This document shows positions 6,378-13,906 of a stretch of DNA of 15,947 nucleotides, one piece after another (within the stretch, counting starts at the first letter, position 1; the number at the start of each line of letters is the position of its first letter). The notes under the pieces were generated by a model that was not told the origin of the DNA, did no database searches, and saw only the letters and a list, made by a program, of their open reading frames with translations. The stretch is from JAJPHY01 sp040754475 (GTDB lineage Bacteria; Actinomycetota; UBA4738; HRBIN12), in the NCBI GenBank assembly GCA_040754475.1, contig JBFMCN010000049.1:1-15947 (forward strand), written 5' to 3'. A program made the position numbers and the translations under genes.

Positions 6378-7172
6378 ATGAACGAATCCCCGGAAGAGAC
6401 AGCGTCCGCCGAGTACGTTTCCGTCGAGCCCGGCGAGGCGGCGGATGCCGCCGCCCAAGACACTGAGATCGCCGAGAGCCTTGGGGTCGCCGAGGGCCTC
6501 GAGGTCGCCGAGGCGGAGCTCGATAGGGTCGAAGAGCTCGCCGCGGTGGAGGAGCCAGAAGCCGCCGAGGAGCCAGAAGCCGCCGAGGAGCCAGAAGCCG
6601 CCGAGGAGCCAGAAGCCGCCGTTAGGGATTCTTTCAAGGGACCCGGTGACTGGTACGTGGTCCACACGTACGCCGGATACGAGAACAAGGTCAAGGCGAA
6701 CCTCGAGTCCCGTATCCACACGATGCAGATGGAAGACAAGATCTTCGACGTCCACATACCGATGGAAGACGTCATGGAGATCAAGTCCGGCAAGAAACAA
6801 GTGGTGCAGCGCAAGGTATTCCCCGGCTACCTGCTCGTGAAGATGATCTACGACAACGACTCCTGGTACGTCGTCCGCAACACGCCGGGCGTCACCGGCT
6901 TCGTCGCGGCCGGCACGGGCTCCAAGCCCACCCCGCTGTCGCGCCGTGAGGTCGAGAAGATCCTTGCTGTGAAGAGGGAAGAGGCGAAGCCTCAGTTCCG
7001 CCTCGGGTTCGCGGTGGACGACGTGGTGCGGATCATCTCCGGTCCGTTCGCGGACTTCACGGGTACGATCAGCGAGATAAACGTCGACCAGAGCAAGCTG
7101 AAGGTACTGGTGAGCATCTTCGACCGAGAGACGCCGGTCGAGCTTGGGTTCGATCAGGTCGCGAAGGTGTAG
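6378..7172 (+). CDS. nusG: Transcription termination/antitermination protein NusG with acidic extension
   Basis: A 264-residue NusG, longer than the roughly 180 residues of E. coli NusG. Residues 1-90 form a very acidic Glu/Ala-rich extension, including four exact copies of EEPEAA (58-81). The NGN domain starts at Trp92 (DWYVVHTYAGYENKVKANL) and contains VFPGYLLVKM and VRNTPGVTGFV. The KOW domain closes the protein (about 212-264, with VRIISGPFADFTGTI). NusG binds RNA polymerase, aids processivity and links it to Rho or the ribosome. Acidic N-terminal extensions are known in actinobacterial NusG. The ATG has no clear ribosome binding site close by. It lies in the secE-nusG-rplK-rplA run. Confidence 0.96.
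   Translation: MNESPEETASAEYVSVEPGEAADAAAQDTEIAESLGVAEGLEVAEAELDRVEELAAVEEPEAAEEPEAAEEPEAAEEPEAAVRDSFKGPGDWYVVHTYAGYENKVKANLESRIHTMQMEDKIFDVHIPMEDVMEIKSGKKQVVQRKVFPGYLLVKMIYDNDSWYVVRNTPGVTGFVAAGTGSKPTPLSRREVEKILAVKREEAKPQFRLGFAVDDVVRIISGPFADFTGTISEINVDQSKLKVLVSIFDRETPVELGFDQVAKV
6549..6620 (+). repeat. Perfect 18-bp tandem repeat, four copies, inside nusG
   Basis: The unit GAGGAGCCAGAAGCCGCC occurs four times head to tail without a mismatch (6549-6566, 6567-6584, 6585-6602, 6603-6620). It stays in frame and encodes EEPEAA each time. Identity at third codon positions shows recent duplication, by slippage or unequal exchange. Copy number is likely to vary between strains. Confidence 0.97.
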
Positions 7173-7193
7173 CCGAGCCCCTGCGACGCGGGA

Positions 7194-7210
7194 GGCCCGA
7201 AGGGCCGTTT
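7194..7210 (+). terminator. Weak hairpin between nusG and rplK
   Basis: GGCCC (7194-7198) and GGGCC (7202-7206) form a 5-bp GC stem with a GAA loop, followed by GTTT. The T-run is too short for an efficient terminator. It may attenuate read-through or mark an RNA processing site ahead of rplK. Confidence 0.35.
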
Positions 7211-7235
7211 GGACCGCAGGAGGTGAACCGGCCAG

Positions 7236-7664
7236 ATGGCCAAGAAGAAAGTCCTGTCAGTGGTCAAGCTCCAGATTCACGCCGGGCAGGCGACGCCGGC
7301 TCCGCCCGTCGGCACTGCGCTTGGCCAGCACGGCGTGAACATCATGGAGTTCTGCCGGCAGTACAACGAGCGGACGCAGCAGTTGGCGGGCCAGGTTATC
7401 CCCGTCGAGCTCACGATCTACGAGGACCGTTCGTTCACGTTCGTCACGAAGCAGCCACCCGCCGCCGAGCTGATCAAGCAGGCAGCGGGCCTGGAGAAGG
7501 GCTCAGGCGAGCCGAACCGCACCAAGGTCGCGAGGCTCACGCAGGACCAAGTCCGCAGGATCGCCGAGCAGAAGATGGCCGACCTGAACGCGAACGACAT
7601 CGACTCAGCGATGCAGATAATCGCCGGGACGGCGCGCAGCATGGGTGTGGAGGTGACCTCGTGA
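7236..7664 (+). CDS. rplK: 50S ribosomal protein L11
   Basis: A 142-residue L11 of standard length. This protein binds the GTPase-associated region of 23S rRNA, and its N-terminal domain is the target face of thiopeptide antibiotics. The N-terminal domain contains PAPPVGTALGQHGVNIMEFC (residues 21-40). The third proline of the usual PPVGPALG is Thr27 here. The C-terminal rRNA-binding domain ends in the usual IAGTARSMGVEV. The start is fixed by a strong AGGAGGTG site at 7218-7225, 10 bases before the ATG. Its TGA overlaps the GTG of rplA, so the two are translationally coupled, the usual arrangement for L11-L1. Confidence 0.97.
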   Translation: MAKKKVLSVVKLQIHAGQATPAPPVGTALGQHGVNIMEFCRQYNERTQQLAGQVIPVELTIYEDRSFTFVTKQPPAAELIKQAAGLEKGSGEPNRTKVARLTQDQVRRIAEQKMADLNANDIDSAMQIIAGTARSMGVEVTS

Positions 7665-8380
7665 GCGGCAAGCGCTACGCGGAGGCATCCAGGCTGGTCG
7701 ATGCCGAGCATGAATACCTGCCCGGCGAGGCGATCCGTCTCATTAAGCAGTTCCCGCAGGCGAAGTTCGACGAGACCGTAGAGATGGCATTCCGCCTCGG
7801 CGTCGATCCCCGGAAGGCCGACCAGATGGTTCGCGGGACGGTCTCTCTCCCGCACGGGACCGGCAAGTCGGTTCGCGTCGGAGCGTTTGCGACCGGTGAG
7901 AAGGCTCGCGAGGCCAAAGAGGCCGGAGCGGACGTCGTCGGCGGCGAGGAGCTGGTCGAGGAGGTCATGAAGGGCAACATCGACTTCGACGCCGCGGTCG
8001 CGACGCCGGACATGATGGCGGCGGTCGGCAAGGCCGGACGGGTGCTCGGCCCGCGCGGGCTCATGCCGAACCCAAAGACCGGGACGGTGACGCTCGAGAT
8101 TGGCAAGGCTGTCAAGGACATCAAGGCCGGCAAGCTCGAGTACAAGGTGGACCGGACCGGGAACCTGCACCTCGTCATCGGCAAGCGCTCGTTCCACGAG
8201 CAGCAGCTGATCGAAAACTACCTCGCCGTGATCGACGAGGTGCTTAGGGCGAGGCCGTCGGCCGCCAAGGGCAAGTACGTGAAGAGCCTGACGATCGCGA
8301 CCACGATGGGCCCGGGCATCGCGATCGACACGAATCGCCTGAAGGAGACCGAGGGCGAGACGGTGGGGGCTTCCGCGTAG
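7661..8380 (+). CDS. rplA: 50S ribosomal protein L1
   Basis: A 239-residue L1, the stalk protein at the ribosomal E site that also represses its own L11-L1 mRNA in many bacteria. Family landmarks are VEMAFRLGVDPRKADQMVRG near the start, TPDMMAAVGKAGRVLGPRGL and MPNPKTGTV in the middle, and TMGPGIAIDTNRL near the end. The start is GTG 7661, with GGAGGTGA just upstream at 7649-7656; the start overlaps the rplK stop in a GTGA junction. A longer reading upstream would only overlap rplK in another frame. It is separated from rplJ by 214 bases that hold a new promoter and leader. Confidence 0.97.
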   Translation: MSGKRYAEASRLVDAEHEYLPGEAIRLIKQFPQAKFDETVEMAFRLGVDPRKADQMVRGTVSLPHGTGKSVRVGAFATGEKAREAKEAGADVVGGEELVEEVMKGNIDFDAAVATPDMMAAVGKAGRVLGPRGLMPNPKTGTVTLEIGKAVKDIKAGKLEYKVDRTGNLHLVIGKRSFHEQQLIENYLAVIDEVLRARPSAAKGKYVKSLTIATTMGPGIAIDTNRLKETEGETVGASA

Positions 8381-8437
8381 CCGGCCTTGCATCAGGGCGA
8401 GGTCGGGTCCAGGTGGCCGCGCGTGGCCAGACATCCG

Positions 8438-8466
8438 TTGTCGGCGGACGGCCCTCCCGGTACGCT
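8438..8466 (+). promoter_or_regulatory. Promoter of rplJ-rplL
   Basis: TTGTCG (8438-8443) and TACGCT (8461-8466) with a 17-base spacer. The predicted start near 8473 falls right at the beginning of the L10 leader, which supports the call. The -35 pattern (TTGnCG) is the same as in the tRNA-Trp promoter. Confidence 0.6.
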
Positions 8467-8469
8467 GGG

Positions 8470-8528
8470 CTCGCCGTAGACAGCAGGGGCGCAGCACGAT
8501 CCGGCCACGCCGGTACCTGCCGAGGTGA
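8470..8528 (+). ncRNA. L10 leader (ribosomal protein leader element)
   Basis: The sequence has the landmarks of the conserved L10 leader, a 5' mRNA structure bound by L10 or the L10-L12 complex to repress rplJL. AGACAGCAGG (8478-8487) lies on the 5' side and CCTGCCGAGGTG (8516-8527) on the 3' side. GCAGG (8483-8487) pairs with CCTGC (8516-8520). It sits between a promoter and rplJ, the expected place. A covariance-model scan was not possible here. Confidence 0.75.
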
Positions 8529-8548
8529 ACGACATGTGCCGCCAGCGC

Positions 8549-8581
8549 GCCTCCGCGTCGTCTGCGGGGGCGTTTTCGTTT
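8549..8581 (+). terminator. Attenuator-type hairpin before rplJ
   Basis: GCCTCCGC (8549-8556) pairs fully, with one G-T pair, with GCGGGGGC (8564-8571) around a 7-base loop. GTTTTCGTTT follows. This has the form of an intrinsic terminator. Placed between the L10 leader and the rplJ ribosome binding site, it probably sets how much transcript reaches rplJL. Confidence 0.65.
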
Positions 8582-8594
8582 GTCAGGAGGCGGG

Positions 8595-9215
8595 ATGCCG
8601 AGTACCGAGAAGGTGGAGAAGGTCGCGGCCCTCAAGGAGCGGATAGAGGGCTCCCAAGCCCTCCTGCTCGCTGACTACCGCGGCTTGTCCGTGCACGACG
8701 CCACCGAGGTCCGCCGCTCTCTATCGGATGCGGCGCGGTTCTCGGTGGTGAAGAACACGCTGATGCGACGCGCCGCCGGCGAGGCGGGCATCGACGCGCT
8801 CGACCGGCTGCTCGAGGGGCCGACGGCCGTCGCGTTCGTCTTTGGGGATCCGGTCGCCGCCGCGAAGCGGATCGTGGAGGCGGCAAGGCGGTTCCCGGCG
8901 CTGGTCCTCAAGGGCGCCTACGTGGAGGGCAAGGTCCTCTCGGCGGAGGACGCACGGGCTCTTGCTGAACTCGAGTCGCGCGAGGTGATGCTGTCCAGGG
9001 TCGCCGGGATGCTCAGGTCGGAGATGTCGCGCGCAGCCTCGATGCTTCGGACGCTTCAAGGTAGGTTCCTCGCCCTGCTCGATGCCTACAAGGAGAAGCT
9101 GCCGTCCAGTGCTGCAATGGCCTCGGAGGACATGGCCGTCTCAGAGGAAGTAGCGGCAGAGGAAGTGGCGGTCCCAGAGGCGGAATCGATAGAAACGGTG
9201 GAAGGAGAGGAATGA
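8595..9215 (+). CDS. rplJ: 50S ribosomal protein L10
   Basis: A 206-residue L10, the base of the ribosomal stalk that carries L7/L12 dimers. The rRNA-binding domain occupies about 1-135, with QALLLADYRGLSVHDATEVR (21-40) and FSVVKNTLMRRAA (49-61). The C-terminal helix for L12 binding follows at about 136-168. An added acidic Glu/Ala/Val tail (about 175-206) makes it longer than the usual 165-180 residues. ATG 8595 is fixed by AGGAGG at 8585-8590; an in-frame TTG at 8580 is less likely. The product also represses its own leader. Its TGA overlaps the rplL start (ATGA), so the stalk proteins are coupled in translation. Confidence 0.96.
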   Translation: MPSTEKVEKVAALKERIEGSQALLLADYRGLSVHDATEVRRSLSDAARFSVVKNTLMRRAAGEAGIDALDRLLEGPTAVAFVFGDPVAAAKRIVEAARRFPALVLKGAYVEGKVLSAEDARALAELESREVMLSRVAGMLRSEMSRAASMLRTLQGRFLALLDAYKEKLPSSAAMASEDMAVSEEVAAEEVAVPEAESIETVEGEE

Positions 9216-9604
9216 TGGCCACCAAGAAGATGGACGCCGACGAGTTGCTGGACCAGTTCAAGGAGATGACGCTGCTCGAGCTGTCCGAGTTCATCAAGAA
9301 GTTCGAGGAGACGTTCGACGTGCAAGCGGCCGCCGCCGCACCGGTGGTGGCGGCGGCGCCAAGCGCCGCTGCCACCGAGGAGGTCGAGGAGCAGACGGAG
9401 TTCGATGTGGTCCTGGCTGCCGTCGGCGACAAGAAGATCCAGGTGATCAAGGAGGTGCGTGCGCTCACGAGCCTCGGCCTCAAGGAGGCGAAGGATCTCG
9501 TCGACGGTGCTCCCAAGCCCGTCTTGGAGAAGGTCAACAAGGAGACGGCGGACAAGGCCAAGGAGCGACTCGAGTCGGCCGGCGCCACCGTCGAGGTGAA
9601 GTAG
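9212..9604 (+). CDS. rplL: 50S ribosomal protein L7/L12
   Basis: A 130-residue L7/L12, the multi-copy stalk protein that recruits and activates translational GTPases. The N-terminal dimerisation and L10-binding part is at about 8-42, followed by an Ala/Val/Pro hinge (about 43-62). The globular C-terminal domain contains EFDVVLAAVGDKKIQVIKEV and GLKEAKDLVDGAPKPVLEKV. Two Met codons stand in tandem (9212 and 9215); the second has the better spacing from AAGGAG (9202-9207). Overlap with the rplJ stop fits coupled synthesis. In most bacteria rpoB would follow; here the run ends. Confidence 0.97.
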   Translation: MMATKKMDADELLDQFKEMTLLELSEFIKKFEETFDVQAAAAAPVVAAAPSAAATEEVEEQTEFDVVLAAVGDKKIQVIKEVRALTSLGLKEAKDLVDGAPKPVLEKVNKETADKAKERLESAGATVEVK

Positions 9605-9619
9605 GTCAGAAGGCTGAGT

Positions 9620-9663
9620 CTCCGACGCGGAACCGCTGTTCGGAGGCCGGTGGCGGCGTTTCT
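9620..9663 (+). terminator. Probable weak terminator after rplL
   Basis: Two hairpins stand in series. CTCCGA (9620-9625) pairs with TCGGAG (9640-9645) and encloses GCGG/CCGC. GCCG (9646-9649) pairs with CGGC (9654-9657), followed by GTTTCT. The T-run is short, so termination may be partial. Confidence 0.4.
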
Positions 9664-9687
9664 CAGGGTTCGGCGTCTTTCGGCTGT

Positions 9688-9693
9688 TATGCT
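9688..9693 (+). promoter_or_regulatory. Possible -10 element for the XRE regulator
   Basis: TATGCT fits the -10 consensus and lies about 50 bases before the start codon. No good -35 is seen at the normal distance. Without it the gene would depend on read-through from rplL. Confidence 0.3.
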
Positions 9694-9744
9694 CCGCCTG
9701 GGATTCGGCAGCGCGCAACGTCCCGGGAAGGGGGCGCATATCCG

Positions 9745-10164
9745 ATGAAGGACGAGAAGACGTTCGGGCAGCGTCTGCGGGAGACGCGGATCCGGGCAGG
9801 GCTGTCGCAATCGGACCTGGAGGAGATCTCCGGAATCCCGAAGGCGCGGCTATCGCGCTACGAGAACGGGCACGTCGCACCTTCGATCCAGACGCTTGAA
9901 CGTCTCGCCAAGGCACTCGCCGTATCCGAGGCGTCGCTCCTCGGCGATAGGCGAGCGATCCTCGAGCAGTTCTTCCAGGTGCTCTATGACCGGGGCGTGA
10001 GGATCGAATCCGGCGAGCAGGCAGCGGCCCTCGCAAATGCGGTGGCGGACATGTACTTCGCAATGCGTAGCCCTAACGCCCAGGGGCTGCTGCCGCCTGA
10101 TCCGGATGACGCCATGGTGCCTTCTCCGCTCGCGACGCTCGGCGACGTGCTGGGCGGCGACTGA
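9745..10164 (+). CDS. XRE-family helix-turn-helix regulator
   Basis: A 139-residue DNA-binding protein. Residues 7-65 form a Cro/C1-type helix-turn-helix: FGQRLRETRIRAGLSQSDLE, SGIPKARLSRYENGHVAPSI, then TLERLAKALAVSEASLL. Residues 66-139 form a small domain of unknown fold ending in a Pro/Asp-rich tail. The ATG follows AAGGGGG at about 10 bases. It lies between the ribosomal stalk genes and a convergent polysaccharide operon, so control of the latter is possible but unproven. The intergenic gap to the DUF4012 gene is 64 bases. There is no phage gene nearby, so a prophage origin is not supported. The regulated genes and signal are unknown. Confidence 0.88.
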   Translation: MKDEKTFGQRLRETRIRAGLSQSDLEEISGIPKARLSRYENGHVAPSIQTLERLAKALAVSEASLLGDRRAILEQFFQVLYDRGVRIESGEQAAALANAVADMYFAMRSPNAQGLLPPDPDDAMVPSPLATLGDVLGGD

Positions 10165-10228
10165 GTCGGTACGAGCTGCCGCTGGGTCGGGTCGGCCCTC
10201 GGCCGTCCTGCCCGTCCGAAGCGCGCCC

Positions 10229-12235
10229 CTAGAGCCGGATCACCGGCGTCGTCAGTAGATCCCACAACCGCGTCCAAACGCGGGCGAAGAAGGGACGCTG
10301 GAACTCGACCGAAAGCGACACACGTCCTTCGACGGGCCCACTCCACACGACGAGGCCCCCGCCTACCCGCATGGGCTCGTTCGTATCCACGACGCCCATG
10401 CCCTCCGGCAACCGGATCACGATGCGCGCCCGCACCGGCCTGATGGTGGGCTGGGCCTGGATGGTGAGCCGATAGGTCCCGCCTGCTCCGTCTCCCGTCC
10501 ACGCGTGAGGAAGATCGAGCCTGTAGGCGAGCGTTGTCTTTCCACCGGCGGCAGCTCCGGCGAACGAGCGGAACATCGGGATGCCGCTGACGCCGAGAGT
10601 CTGCACGCTCCCCGGCTCGCCGTCCTGCATGGCGCTGGACAAGGTGCACGTTCTCGCGCAGAGCGTTTCGACCCACCACAAGGTATCCCCGGTCTCGAGC
10701 CTATCGGGGCTGTAGGGTCCGAGAACCTCGTCCGGTGGTCGTCCCACCGGGGCTTTGTTGACCAGGAGGATGGAAACCTCGGCTGAGGCCGAGCCGTCCT
10801 CACCGAGCGTCACCGAGTACGTGAGACGCTCGTGGAGGTAGTAGTCGACCTTGTTGCCTGCAGCGTTGCTGAGAAACACGCCCAGGTAGTCACCGGAGGG
10901 TGAGAGCGATCCGTCGACCCCGGCGGCCCTGAAGGCCCGCTGCACCTCGGGGTCCGCAGCATGCAGCACGAGGTGACCCCCATCGGCGGCGGTGACAAGG
11001 GCACGGATCGCTGCTGCGGGGTCCGCGTACCGGCCGCGGAGGAACCGATCCAGCACCCGGGAAGCCAACTCGCCGAGGATCCTCTTGCGTGCCGTACTTG
11101 GGAACCGACGGTAGGCCTCGTTCGTCATGAACGGGACCACGTCCTCGGCGGAGAGCCGGATGCCGAGCTGCGGATCGGCGATCGGTCCGGTGGCTCGCAA
11201 CATCTCGGCCAGTGCCATGGGGTCGACGAAGATGGTGCCATCGAGACGGACACCCTCGACCCGTTCGTAGAGTCGCTCGATCGCCGTGCCGACCTCGGGG
11301 GTGTCGGGTGACATGTTGATGTTGCGCCAGTAGCCGGCGCCCCCGAACTCGTCGTACAGCAGCGCGAACTCCGGCGAAGGTGGCGGGATCTCGGCCGACG
11401 GGACATCGCGCAGCCTTGTGATGTCTCGGAACGGCGCGAAGACCATCGCGCCATCGTCGATCGTCATGATGCTGTAGGAGCCGATGAACCCGCCCGTTCC
11501 CCTGAGCTCCGCGGGATTCTGGACGGCGACGAAGTAGCGCCGCGGGCCCTCGGCGCCGGCGAACGCCGGCAGTGCTCTGAGCAGGGCGTGCGCCGACATC
11601 GCGATCTCGGAAGCCTCCTCGACCGGGCCGAGCACTTCGTCGCGCGCCTCTGCGGCCTGCGACAGCACGAACGTCCTGGAGAGGCCGTTCGCCAGCTCCT
11701 CGGCTCGGCGGACGCGGTCGACGGCCGAGGCGAGGACGCGGTCGATCGACGTCACGGCGTCCAGTCGGATCGAGCCCGCTGTCGGCGCCAGGGCCGACAG
11801 GCCGCCCGGGAGGTCGTCGATGGCGGAGGCCACGTCCTCGCCGGCACCGGCGGTCAGCTCTCCGATCCGGGCGAGGTTGCGGACGGCGTCGTAGGTGCGG
11901 CCGACGAACGGCATGGCTGCCCACATGCCGACGAGCGGGCTGCCCGCCGCGTGGGAGGCGAGCGCGAACTCCTGCCGGGCACGACCGAACGACGACCGTG
12001 CGCCCGGCAGGTCTCCCGCGAGCAGTCGGTCGCGGGCCTGTTCGAGGAGCGTCCGTCCCGTCTCGAGCCGGTCTCGGGCCCGAAGGGCGGGAATGGCAGA
12101 GGCCGCCGCCAGCGCGACGAGCGCCGCGCACATTCCGAGCAGCGCCCAGCGTAGGTGTCTTGGACTGCGTTGCCTGCGGTGACCGGTCGGTGTCCGTCCC
12201 TGGGGCGCGCTCCGGACCGGGGCCGTCTCGGCCAC
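10229..12235 (-). CDS. DUF4012 domain protein, envelope-associated
   Basis: A 668-residue protein with a basic cytoplasmic start, one membrane segment (about 30-51) and a large domain that should lie outside the cell membrane. The DUF4012 core is recognisable from RYFVAVQNPAELRGTGGFIG (233-252) and GGAGYWRNINMSPDTPEVG (about 305-325). Members of this family are often found in polysaccharide loci of Gram-positive bacteria; their biochemical role is not established. It starts at GTG 12235, three bases after the stop of the kinase gene, so it is the last visible gene of the operon. The ribosome binding site (TAGGA) is very close to the start, suggesting coupling. An assembly or attachment factor for the glycan is a guess. 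Confidence 0.85.
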   Translation of the reverse strand: MAETAPVRSAPQGRTPTGHRRQRSPRHLRWALLGMCAALVALAAASAIPALRARDRLETGRTLLEQARDRLLAGDLPGARSSFGRARQEFALASHAAGSPLVGMWAAMPFVGRTYDAVRNLARIGELTAGAGEDVASAIDDLPGGLSALAPTAGSIRLDAVTSIDRVLASAVDRVRRAEELANGLSRTFVLSQAAEARDEVLGPVEEASEIAMSAHALLRALPAFAGAEGPRRYFVAVQNPAELRGTGGFIGSYSIMTIDDGAMVFAPFRDITRLRDVPSAEIPPPSPEFALLYDEFGGAGYWRNINMSPDTPEVGTAIERLYERVEGVRLDGTIFVDPMALAEMLRATGPIADPQLGIRLSAEDVVPFMTNEAYRRFPSTARKRILGELASRVLDRFLRGRYADPAAAIRALVTAADGGHLVLHAADPEVQRAFRAAGVDGSLSPSGDYLGVFLSNAAGNKVDYYLHERLTYSVTLGEDGSASAEVSILLVNKAPVGRPPDEVLGPYSPDRLETGDTLWWVETLCARTCTLSSAMQDGEPGSVQTLGVSGIPMFRSFAGAAAGGKTTLAYRLDLPHAWTGDGAGGTYRLTIQAQPTIRPVRARIVIRLPEGMGVVDTNEPMRVGGGLVVWSGPVEGRVSLSVEFQRPFFARVWTRLWDLLTTPVIRL

Positions 12236-12238
12236 GTC

Positions 12239-13900
12239 CTACCGCCAGATGTTCTCGTGAGGTCGAGGGGTCGCGGACCGGCGGCGTGGACGGCGCCTCG
12301 TCTTGGCTTCGCCGTCCTGGAAGTACCGTCCCGAGTAGTAGTACTGGTAGTAGGGCTGGTACGTGCGGGCGCGTGCCGGGTCGAACTTGTGATACACGCC
12401 GCCCACGATCCTCCCGCCGGCTTGCTCGATCTCGCGCCGGGCGAAGCTGAGTGCCTCTCGCTCGGTCCTGTTCGCGTCGACGACGACGAGCACGCCGTCG
12501 GTCTTAGGGGCAAGGACGAGTGCGTCGGCGACCGCGATCACGGGTGGGGTGTCGAGGATCAGGTAGTCGGTCGTTCGTCGCAGCTCTGTGAGGAGGCGCT
12601 CCATCTCGCTGGAAGCGAGCAGTTCCGCCGGGTTGGGTACGGCCGGGCCGCTCGGCAGGACCCGCAACGTGTCCAGGCCGGTGCGTCCCACCACGTCGCC
12701 CAACGAGGCCTCGTTGCCAAGGAGTGTGGTCAGGCCAACTGCGTTCTCGAGGTCGAAGCACTGATGCAGCCTGGGCCTATGCAGATCGCACGAGATCGCG
12801 AGCACCCGCTTCCCGGTCTGCGCCAGGACCACGGCCAGGTTCGCCGACACAGTCGTCTTGCCGTCCCCGATCATCGGGCTGGTCACCGCCAGGACCCTGA
12901 AGTCCTCCTTCCTGGTCAGATGCTGCAGCCCGGCCCGTATCGTCCGGTAGGCCTCGGCGGCGGGCGTCTTGGGATCGTCGAGTACGGAGAGCTTGGGCGT
13001 CTCCTTGTTCTTCTGGCCGGGGGACTTCGGCACTATGCCAAGCACCGGCGCGCCCAGATGCTCCTCGAAGTCCTCGCGGTCGGTCAACCGGTCGTCGAGT
13101 CGCTCCTGGAGGAATGCCGCACCGACCCCCAGCACAAGCCCGACGACGAGAGCGAGCGCGAGGTTGCGGAGGAAGTCCGGACTGGCGGGTGAGGTCGGGA
13201 CCACCGCCGGCGCCACGATCTGCCCCGGGTCGATGCTGGGAGCGAGGAGCGGGGCAACCCCCGCCTGCAGGATCGCGATCCGGCTGTTGAGGGAGTTGAT
13301 CTCGGCCTGAAGGGTTGCCGCCGCCGCCGAGCCGGCAGCGGCGCTTGCGAGCTGACTCTGCTTGCTCGAAACCTGGGTCTGAAGCTGCTCTATCTGCCGC
13401 TCGTAACCCTGCGCCGCGGTTGCGAACGCATCGGTCGCCTGCCGGCGCCGGAAGTCGAGGTACGCGTCGGCGAACGCCTGCGCGCCGCGAGCCGCATCTT
13501 GCGCGTTGGGGGAGGCGAACGTGACCTCGAGGAACTGCGTGTTCGCCGGGACGGACACCGACAGGTGACGCAGGAGCTCGTCCGTTTGGGTCCCGCCGCC
13601 CAATGCCTTGCGGGCCAAGCCGGCCACGGCCGGCGACTCCACGAGCCCCTTCTCGGTCTCGAGGTCGATGATGCTCGAAACCGAGACGCCCTGTACCACC
13701 TGGCTGGCGTTGATCGGCTTGACGAGGACCTTGACGGTCGACTCGTACATGGGCGTCTGCCAGAGGGAGAACGCGAGCGTCGATCCCATCACGACGGAGA
13801 CCACGAGCGCGATTGTCAACTTGCGTCGCCGGAGGACCCCGAGGTACCCACGTAGGTCCGGCGCCTCGGGGCGGTCCTGCCGGGAGGGTTCCTTCTGCAA
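12239..13900 (-). CDS. Wzz-type chain-length regulator fused to BY-kinase
   Basis: A 553-residue fusion of a polysaccharide co-polymerase and a bacterial tyrosine kinase. The Wzz part has membrane segments at about 28-48 and 244-264 around an outer domain with a coiled coil (about 165-212). The cytoplasmic kinase has EAYRTIRAGL (316-325), Walker A SPMIGDGKTT (341-350, Lys348) and Walker B YLILDTPP (446-453, Asp450). Walker A' is altered: AISCDLHRP (368-376) has Ser370 where the first Asp is expected. Seven tyrosines crowd residues 514-526. Such proteins control length and export of capsule or exopolysaccharide by cycling phosphorylation. The TTG start at 13900 is fixed by AAGGAG six bases upstream. 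It follows the transferase gene by 24 bases. Confidence 0.92.
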   Translation of the reverse strand: MQKEPSRQDRPEAPDLRGYLGVLRRRKLTIALVVSVVMGSTLAFSLWQTPMYESTVKVLVKPINASQVVQGVSVSSIIDLETEKGLVESPAVAGLARKALGGGTQTDELLRHLSVSVPANTQFLEVTFASPNAQDAARGAQAFADAYLDFRRRQATDAFATAAQGYERQIEQLQTQVSSKQSQLASAAAGSAAAATLQAEINSLNSRIAILQAGVAPLLAPSIDPGQIVAPAVVPTSPASPDFLRNLALALVVGLVLGVGAAFLQERLDDRLTDREDFEEHLGAPVLGIVPKSPGQKNKETPKLSVLDDPKTPAAEAYRTIRAGLQHLTRKEDFRVLAVTSPMIGDGKTTVSANLAVVLAQTGKRVLAISCDLHRPRLHQCFDLENAVGLTTLLGNEASLGDVVGRTGLDTLRVLPSGPAVPNPAELLASSEMERLLTELRRTTDYLILDTPPVIAVADALVLAPKTDGVLVVVDANRTEREALSFARREIEQAGGRIVGGVYHKFDPARARTYQPYYQYYYSGRYFQDGEAKTRRRPRRRSATPRPHENIWR

Positions 13901-13906
13901 GGGGTT

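Noticed and set aside
6549..6620. Direct repeats considered as a CRISPR array
   Set aside because: The 18-bp units are contiguous without spacers and code in frame inside nusG.
7223..7660. An upstream extension of the L1 frame across rplK
   Set aside because: L11 is plainly coded there in another frame, and L1 homology starts at GTG 7661 behind a strong ribosome binding site.
10193..10205. Hairpin CGGCC-CTC-GGCCG between the XRE and DUF4012 genes
   Set aside because: It arises easily in GC-rich DNA and has no T-run on either side.
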